A stretch of 64,000 nucleotides of DNA, taken from the NCBI GenBank assembly GCA_016630955.3, contig CM049986.1:2914001-2978000 (forward strand). Direction: 5' to 3'. Each line of letters opens with the position of its first letter. Position 1 is the first letter of the stretch. Of this stretch, positions 33,990-43,099 are shown one piece after another. Under the pieces are notes generated by a model. The model saw only the letters and a program-made list of their open reading frames with translations, was not told the origin of the DNA and ran no database searches. This stretch comes from Didymella arachidicola (Eukaryota; Ascomycota; Dothideomycetes; Pleosporales; Didymellaceae). Made by a program: the position numbers and the translations under genes.

Positions 33990-34455
33990 CCTGTAACCAG
34001 CCAGGATCAGCCCAAGGAACGGAGATAAGGGGGCCGGTAGCGGTACTCGAACTTTCCGCCTCTTGCGCCTGATCTTGCGCCTTTAACAGCGCCAAGTCAC
34101 GACGCGCAAACTGACGCTCGCGACTTTCGACCTTCAGTAGCTCCTCCTCGCTTTTGGCGAGAAGAGCCTTCAAGCGAGCAACTTCGAGCCGCTTTGCCTC
34201 TTTCTCCTTTTCAACCTTTTCCCATTCCTCTTCAGGAACGAACAAACTACACTCTGCCTGTACCGAGATACAGCCAGCACATCGACCAGTGGCGGTATCG
34301 ACGAAACACCGCATATCTTTCTGCTCACATCTTTCGCAACGAAACGCCATCTCTAATGAGCGCTCTTGGACACGACGCGCGCGGGCACGACGTTCCGCAG
34401 TGGACGACTGCAGACGCGGGGCTCGGGGTTTTCGTGTTCCGGATTCCTTCGGCAT
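33859..34455 (-). CDS. Antisense ORF in the Gypsy element: Zn2Cys6-like cluster plus coiled coil
   Basis: An intact 198-residue frame from an ATG at 34455, opposite to gag-pol. It lies between pol and the 3' LTR and overlaps the last 131 bp of pol. Residues ~40-72 contain six Cys with spacing C-x2-C-x6-C-x8-C-x2-C-x6-C (CERC, RC, RCAGC, EC), the classic Gal4-type zinc cluster spacing. Basic residues lie before it (Arg-rich 10-35). A heptad-like Glu/Lys/Leu stretch follows (VEKEKEAKRLEVARLKALL) that should form a coiled coil. This order is like the DNA-binding head of fungal zinc-cluster regulators. No function is proven. It could be a captured host fragment or an element-encoded regulator. 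Confidence 0.6.
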   Translation of the reverse strand: MPKESGTRKPRAPRLQSSTAERRARARRVQERSLEMAFRCERCEQKDMRCFVDTATGRCAGCISVQAECSLFVPEEEWEKVEKEKEAKRLEVARLKALLAKSEEELLKVESRERQFARRDLALLKAQDQAQEAESSSTATGPLISVPWADPGWLQANDSSFGLSSDQLFVDFLAGNPVDPVPYWPQNFDTASATGGSS

Positions 34456-34585
34456 GGTTAGGAAGGCTATGGAACATCATAAGGAGCGACCTACGGACAG
34501 TACTTATAAAAGAGAGACCTACCCTGCGACCCGCGGCACGGATAAACGATATATCGAGGACGATATGCTAGAAGGGGGGAGGTAG

Positions 34586-35577
34586 TGTTACGATCTCCGA
34601 AAGAACAGGTACTGATAGGAAGCGGGGCATCGCTTAGGGCGACAGCGTGTCACGTGTCACGTGACTGACCACCTCGCCAAGCTCGACCACCCGCGATGGC
34701 TCGACCACCTGCGATGGCTCGACCACCTGCAATGGTTCGACCACCTGCGATGGCTTAACCACCTAAGGTGGCTTAAGTATTAGCAACATGCACACAGAAT
34801 TCCCTTAGTATATATTTAGTAGGAACACAACTCTTACAGTGTGTGTTCAATCCTAAGTTAAAGTTTGTCTTTGGATCTCAAACCCAACCTTCGAGCTAGA
34901 CAGTCTACTCTGTACTACTCATCGTTACCCTGCTGTTGAAGTCGTACTTTAAGCAAAGCTCGTAAGCACTAATTCTATTGGTTCTCAGGGATGAGTACGG
35001 TGACAGGAAGCCGAAGGGGTTGGTTGCAATAAGGTGTACAGATACGATCTGTCAGTCTTGAGAGCAGGGTAACGATGAGTAGTACAGAGTAGACTGTCTA
35101 GCTCGAAGGTTGGGTTTGAGATCCAAAGACAAACTTGATAACTTAGGTTGAACACGAACTGTAAGAGTTGTGTTCCTACGTACTATATACATACAGATGT
35201 TCCATTCTTGTTCCATTGTTCTATAGTTGTTCCAACCTGGTACTTTCTGGAACATCGTGGGATTCTTGGAACATCACGTGACTTGTTCCATGGTGGCGTT
35301 CCGCCAAGACTTTGGAACATGAGGGGTTACGTCGTCATTGGTCCTGGGTGCTGACCTTCTTGAAGGCCTGCGGGTTGTCCCCGAGTGTCATCAATCCTTC
35401 CTTCTCTTATCTTCTGCCTTGCCCCGTCTCAGGTTCGTAACACCTGCTCTCAAGACTGACAGATCGTATCTGTACACCTTATTGCAACCAACCCCTTCGG
35501 CTTCCTGTCACCGTACTCATCCCCGAGAACCAATAGAATTAGTGCTTACGAGCTTTGCTTAAAGTACGACTTCAACA
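34586..35577 (+). repeat. 3' LTR of the Gypsy element, interrupted by a second inverted solo LTR
   Basis: Without the insertion the LTR is about 478 bp. It carries four or five CGACCACCTGCGATGGCT-type repeats at about 34680-34760. The start (TGTTACGATCTCCG) and end (CTTCAACA) match the 5' LTR closely. Confidence 0.92.
34934..35442 (-). repeat. Solo LTR nested inverted in the 3' LTR
   Basis: A 509-bp LTR in opposite orientation from TGTTGAAGTCG to GTTCGTAACA. It is flanked by CCTGC at 34929-34933 and 35443-35447. Its distal part (GGAACATCACGTGACTTGTT) differs from the other LTRs, so it belongs to another subtype. It inserted at a different site from the one in the 5' LTR. Confidence 0.93.
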
Positions 35578-37773
35578 AAGGGCTTAAATAAATAGTAGCT
35601 AGAAGAATTATATAGACTACTATAACCTATAAGATTCTTAGCCTCTAATATAGAAGCGCTCTTCTAAAGCGCTCTACTATAAACCTTACTATAGTATTTA
35701 CTTATAATATAGAGGCTGTATAGGTAAAAGGCTAGTATATTATAATAGTTACCTTAGACGTGTAAGGCGCCTTTAACACTCTCTTTAAGAACTACCTACT
35801 TTACTAGATAGCTAAATAGGGCTAGCTATAAAGGACTATCCTCTTTATTAACTCTTTTCTTATAGATTAAAGGGTCTAAGTCTGCCTAGGTTAAGCTACT
35901 ACCCCTAGCTACCTAGTTGCCTATAGCACACTATAGGGCTTACCTCTCTCTTTAGTTCTATATTTACTATACCTAGTAGAGCTGCTATCTATAGATATAA
36001 AGAAGAGATTTAGATACGTAGATAATATATACCTATACTAGGCCTTACACTCCCTAGATAAGAATATACAGCTTCTAGTAGTAGACCTATAATAGATAAG
36101 AGTATAGGGTATAGCTAATAAGGTTACCTTTACCCTAGAAAAATAGAAAATAATCTACCTTACTTAATAGAAGAGTAGCTACGCACTACCCTATATAGTA
36201 GACAAGTAGCTTATAATTAACCTAGTTTTACTAATAGTATATAGCTACACATAATATAAAGGTAGCTAAGGTAGCCTACTATATCTACAGCCTTATAAAT
36301 ACAGCCTATAGACTACTAGCTAGCTCTCTCTATAAGGCTACTATTGCCTACGTATATCCGACCCTTCTGTATAGGGCCGAGTGCTAGTACAGAGGCTGTA
36401 CTAAACCTCTACGCACACTAAAACCTAATAGACTAGCAGAAGTTAGCACTTATGTTAGATAGTATATAGCTATTATAGACAAAACACTAGCTATAGTAGT
36501 AAGAGGCATCCTTCTAGTGTAGTAAACAACCCCTACTGCTACTCTCTTCTAAGACGCCGGCCTACCCTTAGCTGCTAACGCGCTAGAAGAAGCTAAACTC
36601 TACTTTGCAATATATCTACGCACTATAGATGCAGAACACCTACTTGCTAGCCGTATAGCAGCTATTAGGATAAGCATAGGCAGGACAGCTAGAAAGCTGC
36701 AATAAATGCAGACTAAAGTCTAGTATCTAGGATCGCTTCTGCCTAAGATACTAAGGACAATACTAACAGCCCCCTACTACTCGCCTAGCTGCCAAACAGA
36801 CCTAATAATAGGCGTAGACAAAGAGACCGCAGCAAAGGCCTTTAAAGAATAGTAGGCCTACCTCCCACCCTTAGACGTAACTATCTTCTTAGATGGCTCT
36901 AAGCAGTACACAAAAGAAGGAGAGAAGCGGGTTACCTACGGCTTTACAGTATACTAGGACGGAAAACAACTTTATACTAGACGCGGGTTGCTTTACCCTA
37001 CCTCACACGTCTTTAACGCAGAAGCAGTAGGCGCATAGAGGGGCCTCCAGCACACTATAAGACAACCATCGCTCCGCACTCGCCGAATTTGGCTGTGCAT
37101 AGACAGCACCTCCGTCATATGGTGCCTAAAGGGCAGCGCATCCCCTACCTCTCAATGGGCCTTCCTAGGGTGTCACGGCGCTATGGAGACCCACGACGTC
37201 TCCATCAAATGGGCCCTTGGGCACCTGGGCATTGAAGGAAACGAAGCGGCAGATAGGCTGGCAGACCTAGAAGCCTATTACCCGCCACTCCCTACTAGGA
37301 AGGCTGCTATGCCTACACTCTTAGGCATTAAGTTAGTAGCCCGCAAGACGCTACAACACACACAACAGACCTAGTGGTCTAAAAAGAGGGCTAAGCTCTT
37401 AAAATAGTACAAAAGATGGGACTTAGGCTACTCACTAAACAGCAGACTACCTGAGTTAGACCTACTAAGAGCCACCCTAGCTAAACTGCTCTCTATCCGA
37501 TCTATGCACGGCGACTTCGCTTGGTACCACCGAAAGTTCAGTCACAACGACGCAACACTCACCTGCTCATGCAGACGCGACAAGACGCCAGAACACCTTG
37601 CGCTCTGCCGCAAGACCATAGGAGCTTTTGGCCGATGGCCACTTCGACCAGCTATACCACCGTCCAGCCGGAACGATGGCCTAGCGTATACTGCTGCGCT
37701 GATTGGGGATCTAGAGGCTTTCGAAGCCTTTCTCCAACTCACACAGTACTACACCAAGGTGTGCCCCCGGTAG
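35578..37773 (+). pseudogene. LINE D ORF2 remnant: RT (destroyed) and RNase H / Cys motif (partly readable)
   Basis: The 5' two thirds (to about 37050) are full of TAG and TA-rich codons, as expected from CpA-to-TpA damage. From about 37060 the sequence is much cleaner. The RNase H box GNEAADRLADLEA is readable at 37225-37275, and CSCRRDKTPEHLALC near 37590, ending at 37771-37773. A short damaged patch returns at 37370-37500. These parts are closely similar to copy C. Confidence 0.88.
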
Positions 37774-38113
37774 CTTAGCCTGTGCTGCAACAGCAGCAAA
37801 CAGCCGTACTATTTCCTTACTCTCCTTCTTACTCTCCCTCTCCCTCTCTCCCACTTCTCTGGCATTTACCTGCCTCTGAACACACACGAGGGATCCACCC
37901 TAATGTACACAAATTGCTCAGTCTCCACAGCTGGAAGAGGAGCTGTAGCTTGATATGGTAGCAATACCCGCGCAGGCAAGAAATGCTTTCTAAGGTAGTG
38001 TGACAGCACTGTAATTCCATAGCTTAGCACGTCGTATATGCCCTTCGGGAGGCGAGATAGTGGACTTGATCCTCATCAACAGACGTAAAATGAATACCAA
38101 CCAACCAACCAAT
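35578..38113 (+). mobile_element. LINE copy D, heavily but patchily mutated
   Basis: Same family as copies A-C, on the plus strand. The RT region is at 35600-36300, where QGxPLSxVLYLLYL and YVDN can still be read. The RNase H end and the family 3' UTR follow, with the CCAACCAACCAACCAAT tail ending at about 38113. Its 5' side is cut by the Gypsy LTR. The 3' side runs directly into pogo transposase codons. Confidence 0.9.
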
Positions 38114-38895
38114 CCCCCTAACGCCAACGTTATCCTTGAGCGTTTCAGAACACCAACACCCTCACCTATCAGGACACCTCTAGAGCAAATAAGACCTGCT
38201 GCTGCACCTATTAAGCCTAACTGGCTAAAGGCAAAGACGTTGCTTCGAAGTGCAGTAAAGGATTATCGCAGTGCTGAGGCTGGGGCATTAGAACAGGAGA
38301 TTCACCAGCTCCATGTTCAAAATGAGCTTATTTTACATGAGCTACAAGGTATCAAGCAAAGTATAGAGGATAAGGAGAGGAAGAAGGCAAAGCAGAAGGT
38401 ACTTCCTCTGTACTCACACACCTTGAATCGGCAGGGGGTGCTGTGTAGTGGAGTCCTCATTCAAAGCGTGAAGCTGATGTGCGCAACGCTGCAATTAAGG
38501 AGTACAACCTAGAACAAGAGGCAGCAAAGAAGACTAGGCAAGAGCTACAGCACCAGGCTAGGCTTCTCAAGGAGAAGGAAAAGCAGGAGAAGCGTGTGGC
38601 GAGAGAGGAAGCCAAGGAGAGGCGTGAGAAGGAGAAGGCTGAAGAACGCGCAGCAATTGACGCTCGGAAAGCAGAGAGAGAGCGTCAAAAACAAGCTCGC
38701 GACGCTCAGCAAAGTACTCAATTGCCTACCCAAGGCAAGCGTAAGGCTCCACGTCAGTTGCAACTAAAAACAAAGAAGAAGCATTGTAGTACTGCTGGGC
38801 GTAGTCAGGGGGTGGCTCATAGGCCTTCCCCAGCATCTCCGGCTACATACAACAGCCGCGGCCGCAAAATTGCTCCACCAAAAAGATATAAGTAG
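38114..38895 (+). pseudogene. Pogo transposase C-terminal part (P6), with frameshift and stop
   Basis: The frame enters from the LINE tail as P-P-N-A-N-V-I-L-E-R-F, which aligns residue by residue with P-H-D-P-L-V-V-L-S-K-L of P2. Downstream are TPTPSP and a Gln/Lys-rich coiled-coil stretch. A frameshift occurs near 38425 and a TAG at 38446-38448, between VLPLYSHTL and WSPHSKREA. The highly charged Arg/Lys/Glu tail then runs to 38895, ending SRGRKIAPPKRYK, as in many fungal pogo transposases. It lacks the zinc knuckle of P2, P4 and P7. Confidence 0.85.
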
Positions 38896-39047
38896 CAGGC
38901 ATCGTCGCATAGGTATATAGATCACAGCACCAAAAAATCATATCAATTTAGCTATTGTACGTGGCTCAATAACCTCAATTCTGTGAGTTGCAAAAGATGG
39001 TGGGGTGGCCCGTGAGCTGAACAGGCCCACGAGGTGCACGGGCACGG
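38114..39047 (+). mobile_element. Pogo element P6, 3' part, same family as P1, interrupted by LINE D
   Basis: It starts at the LINE D tail and ends with GTGCACGGGCACGG followed by TA (39048-39049). This is the terminal sequence of P1 and P8 with one substitution. It holds the transposase C-terminus that is missing from P1 in this window. Confidence 0.82.
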
Positions 39048-39049
39048 TA

Positions 39050-40218
39050 TCTGTGCCTTGCTAAATGTTCGTCGCACCGTGCAGCACCAGTGCCAAAGCT
39101 TATCTGACCTGACCAACGCTAGCAACGAAACAGCGTGTTTTTCAGGGACGACCCACAATAATCCCAGGGCCAGTTGACCTGCAGCATCCGCTAAATCGTA
39201 CAGGAAGGTGCATGAATGAATGATAATACGAGGTGACGCACAGACGTTTCTTGAGGTTTGTGAATAGCTAGTACCTACATTTAACAGCCTTGATTGGTTG
39301 TTCTGCGATCGACATTGGCCCTTGTTTTGTTGTCCATTCATGCACCTATCCTGTATGGTCCGATGACATGACGCCTCGGCCCGAACGGCGCACAAATCTA
39401 ATTTAAGACATTCTCTACAGTGTCCGCGCACCCCAATAAACCGGGCGATTCAACTATAGATATTGTTGTTAGGCCTCTTAGCACTAGTTCTGAAATTGGT
39501 AAAGAGGACAAAGTAGTCTAACGATGATGCGTTGATGATCCTTGATTCTTTTTTTGTCGCTTGCTGGTTGTCTATCTATACTAATGGAGAGAGGCTGCGT
39601 TGAAAGACGTATGCTATCAATGTACGAAGGGACATCGGACATCAGTAATACGAAGGGACCTCAGGCTCCAGTGTACGAACGACATTGTATAATGTATTGT
39701 GTAGCCGCAGTAAATCTTCATCATTCGTTCCAACAGACTTATTAATAACAAGTACGAACTTCTCCCTCTATAGAAGCAATGAAAGACAAAAAACACCTCT
39801 CCTAAGAGGTTACTCACACAGAAACTACCTCCGCTCTGGCTTCTGGCATGTCCCAATACCTCATGAGAGATCACAATGTAAAGGCAACTGCCATACGTAC
39901 GGGGACACGAAAACAGTGCTAGCACTAGCACTAGTACTACTAACTTCTATCGCCCCCTTTCACCGTCTATGAACTGCAGTATCCATATAACTATTTGTTA
40001 TGTCTCCGTATTTTAAACATGCGTTGGTCCATGCAACGCACGAACCTCGTCGGAATTAAATCTAAGTTAGGAAATAAAGAGTGGATACTTCCGCCGCCTT
40101 AATACGAGATGATGTGCAATATAAAACACGACATGTTCACCCGATTCCATCCCACTAACAATCAAACTCAATACTGCTTCAGCCTACACCAACATACAAC
40201 TTTACTACAACAGCCACC
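39050..40218. other. Intergenic region, no gene seen
   Basis: Short frames only, without recognisable domains. The last ~120 bp form the promoter and leader of the secreted-protein gene at 40219, with TATAAAAC near 40120. Confidence 0.5.
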
Positions 40219-40655
40219 ATGAAAGTCATCGTCTTCCCTCTCGTTACCCTCGCCGCCTCCGTTGGCGCATTGCACAGCGCCTGGAACGTCACTAGTTCCT
40301 CTACCGTCGTCAGCCAGCAGGTCGTATCGTACGCTCTCACTGCCGTGTTTGTTTCGAACGAATATCCTGATGGACTTAAATCGGAGTGCTCGTGGCTCGT
40401 AAGGGGTTTGACGATCCTACCTGTCAGCTGCAGCCCAGACTCCTTTTCAGTTCAGCCTCAGATAGACGGCTGTAAGTATTACTCCGTTGCACGAAAAACG
40501 TACGGGAGGATTATAAGGCTAATGCATGAGTTTTGTCTGTAGCCACGAAGATTCAGCAAACCATCGAGAAGCCTACCAATGAGACCGTGTACGGACAGGG
40601 CGTTGTCCCTTCTGATGGCCATGTTGTCATTAATGTGACCTCTGCTGTCGCTTAG
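40219..40655 (+). CDS. Small secreted protein, possibly AA1-like (Alt a 1-type) fold
   Basis: Two exons, 40219-40471 and 40543-40655, with a 71-bp GTAAGT/TAG intron, give 121 residues. A clear signal peptide (MKVIVFPLVTLAASVGAL) precedes a mature part with two Cys (SECSW and VSCSP), beta-strand-like alternation and a C-terminal ETVYGQGVV stretch. The pattern resembles AA1-like secreted proteins of dothideomycetes. I rate that assignment as tentative. The ATG has a strong context (CCACC before it). It lies between two transposons, P6 and P7, a common setting for effector candidates. Confidence 0.75.
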
Positions 40656-40857
40656 TTTGGCGATGTCTACTTGAATACGTAATGGAAAGGAGACAGGTGT
40701 AGGATACAAGGAGTGTAAATATAGGGGGTTAGATATCCCCCGCACTGCCAACATCGCCCTCCCACGGGCCACCTCTGAGCAGCCAATCAGCTATAAATGC
40801 CGAACAACAACAAATTCGTACTGTAACATTAGCAAATATTTTGTATAACGTGGTTCA

Positions 40858-42690
40858 CAAGCGAGCGGACACCCCAAGCGAGCGGACACCCCAAGCGAGC
40901 GGACACCTCCCCAACAAAGTGTCAGCCTCAGCACAACAACACGATATGTCTTAACAACGCAGCTCTCAGTTACCTTGCAACGAATCAGATATTTAACTTG
41001 CTCTTTTTAACATCAAATCGCAACGCGTTGAAAGTGTGAAACGCGCTGCAGTGATATATAACGTCCCCCGAACAACCTTGTTATACCGACGTGCTGAAAG
41101 ACCCGCCCGACGCGACTGCGAGGCCAACTCAAAGCGCCTGACTAAGCTAGCAGAGGAGGCTATAGTTTAGCGTGTTCTTGAAGAGGACGCGCGAGGGTTT
41201 TCGCCTGGGAAGCTTGACGTTCGAGCTATGGCTGATAAACTACTGCGCGAGCGGGGGGGTGACCCTACTGGCAAGAACTGGGTTGATAACTTCATTAAGC
41301 GGACTCCTGAGCTTCGCAAGCGCTAGAGCCGTCCCTACGATTACCAGCGAGCTGCCTGCGAGGACCTAGCAGCTATCCAGCGCTGGTTCGATCTGGTTAA
41401 GGCAATAAAGCAGAAGTGGGGCATCGTAGACAATGATATGTACAACTTTAATAAAACTAGCTTTATAATGGGCAAGATTTTATCACAGTTAGTTATCACA
41501 GGCTTAGAGGGATACGGCAAAAAGAAGCAGATACAGCCAGGCAACCGTGAGTGGGTTACTGTGATCTAGGGCGTAGGCGCGTTGGGTCGCTGGATACCAC
41601 CCTTTGTTATCTTTGCGGGCAAGGTCAAAATTGACGCCTAGTTAGAGGACCTACCTGATAACTGGATTCTTGAAACTAGCCCTAATGGCTAGACTAACAA
41701 TCAGCTTGCCTTTGCCTGGTTGGAGCACTTCGATACCTATACAAAGAGCAGCACTGTGGGTAGGTACCGACTGCTTATTATCGACGGCCACGAGAGCCAC
41801 TGCTCTGTGGAATTCCAAGATCTTTGCAAGGAGAAGAATATTATCCTTCTCTGCATGCCGGCACACTCATCGCACCTGTTGCAGCCTCTTAACGTTGCCT
41901 GCTTTTCGCTATTAAAGCGTCGGTATGGTGACATTGTTTCAGGCTTAGCACGCAACTGCACTAACTATATTAGCAAAGAGCGCTTCCTACTAGCCTTTAA
42001 GACTGCTTTTAAGCAGTCTATTACAAAGGAGAATATTCAAGCTGGTTTTAGAGGCGCTGGTCTAGTCCCACACAACCCACAGGTCGTGCTATCAAAGCTT
42101 GATATGGTACTACAGACGCCTGCACAGTCACCACAGCGGGAGGGTACCTGGGAGGCACAGACACCACACAACGCGCGCGAAATTAAGGCTTAAAGTACTC
42201 TTATTTAAAAGAGAGTAAGAGAGCGCCGTGGTTCTTCTACAAATTCTCTTAACAAGAAGGTTGCGCAGTTAAGTAAGGGGGCTCAGCAAATGGCGCACAA
42301 GATAAGCCTAATAATAGAGCAAATGGCTACCTTTCAACAGAGTCTGGACGAATTAAACAAGCGTAAGAGCCGCAAGCGACGATATATACGGACAGATAAG
42401 TCTCTTACAGTAGGCGAGATGCGAGAGTTATTAGCTGAACGGGCAGGTAGCAGCTATGGTGATAGGGAGAGTGCGTTAAAGAAGGTGCGGAAAGAGAGGC
42501 AGTGCGGGCGTTGCAAGAGAACTGGGCACAACGCCCGTACCTGCGCAGTTAAGATTAGTAGTGCAAGCGATAGTAGCGATTCTAGCGATTAATTTGGTAC
42601 ATTACAATAGTTTATTAACTGCAATAAGAGTGCGTGATAATACGTTGAAGTTAGCGCGTTGGTAGGTGTCCGCTCGCTTGTGAACCACGT
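40858..42690 (+). mobile_element. Pogo/Fot1 element P7, complete with TIRs and TA duplication
   Basis: ACGTGGTTCACAAGCGAGCG starts at 40858 and its complement ends at 42690, with TA at 40856-40857 and 42691-42692. The left end has three AAGCGAGCGGACACC units and the right end one. Length is 1.83 kb. Confidence 0.93.
40948..42592 (+). pseudogene. Pogo-family transposase of P7, multiple stops
   Basis: A decayed transposase from about the ATG at 40946 to TAA near 42592. The HTH part (KRAAVIYNVPRTTLLYRRAE) and WVDNFIKRTPELRKR are readable between stops. The Asp of the first catalytic motif is Asn (YNFNKTSFIMG). From about 41700 the frame is open through LLIIDGHESHCS, LQPLNVACFSLLK and AGFRGAGLVPHNPQVVLSKL to a stop at 42191-42193. 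A final piece carries a CCHC knuckle CGRCKRTGHNARTC and a Ser/Asp tail. It is inactive. Confidence 0.85.
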
Positions 42691-43099
42691 TATACGGATT
42701 CTTACCTAAAGAATCGTTCAAAACACCTGCAAATGCGCCAAACGTGCCGCGCGCCACTCAGCAATGATCCTGACTTTGTGAAATACACCAAGTATAGCAA
42801 AAACTCAGGTGAAATGCCTGAGATGCCGTCGCATCCGCCACCCGATTGGAGACCTATGAATATTAACAGCCCACGCAAACATGGTGCATATATATAGAAC
42901 ATGTATAATTTACTTAGCAGAAATCAAGAGAGGTATAAAGTTGCATATGTATAGAAGAGCAAACACGTTGATTAAGCGATGACTGCAAAGTTGAGAATTG
43001 AAATTATGCACAAGCGTTCAAAAACAGGCTCTAAGAAGTCGAATTCGGTACGAAACAGCTGAAGGCCAAACTCTAAATTTCGATGGGCAAGAAGTACTA

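Larger units (their letters stand above)
27424..35577 (+). mobile_element. Ty3/Gypsy chromodomain retrotransposon with a solo LTR nested in each LTR
   Basis: The LTRs run from TGTTACGATCTCCG to CTTCAACA (27424-28348 and 34586-35577) and enclose gag, pol and an antisense frame. The order protease, RT, RNase H, integrase, chromodomain places it in the chromovirus branch of Ty3/Gypsy. A purine-rich tract (GAAGGGGGGAGG) precedes the 3' LTR. The five bases outside the element differ (ATTAT left, AAGGG right) and the flanks are different transposons, so the two ends do not come from one simple insertion. Confidence 0.95.
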
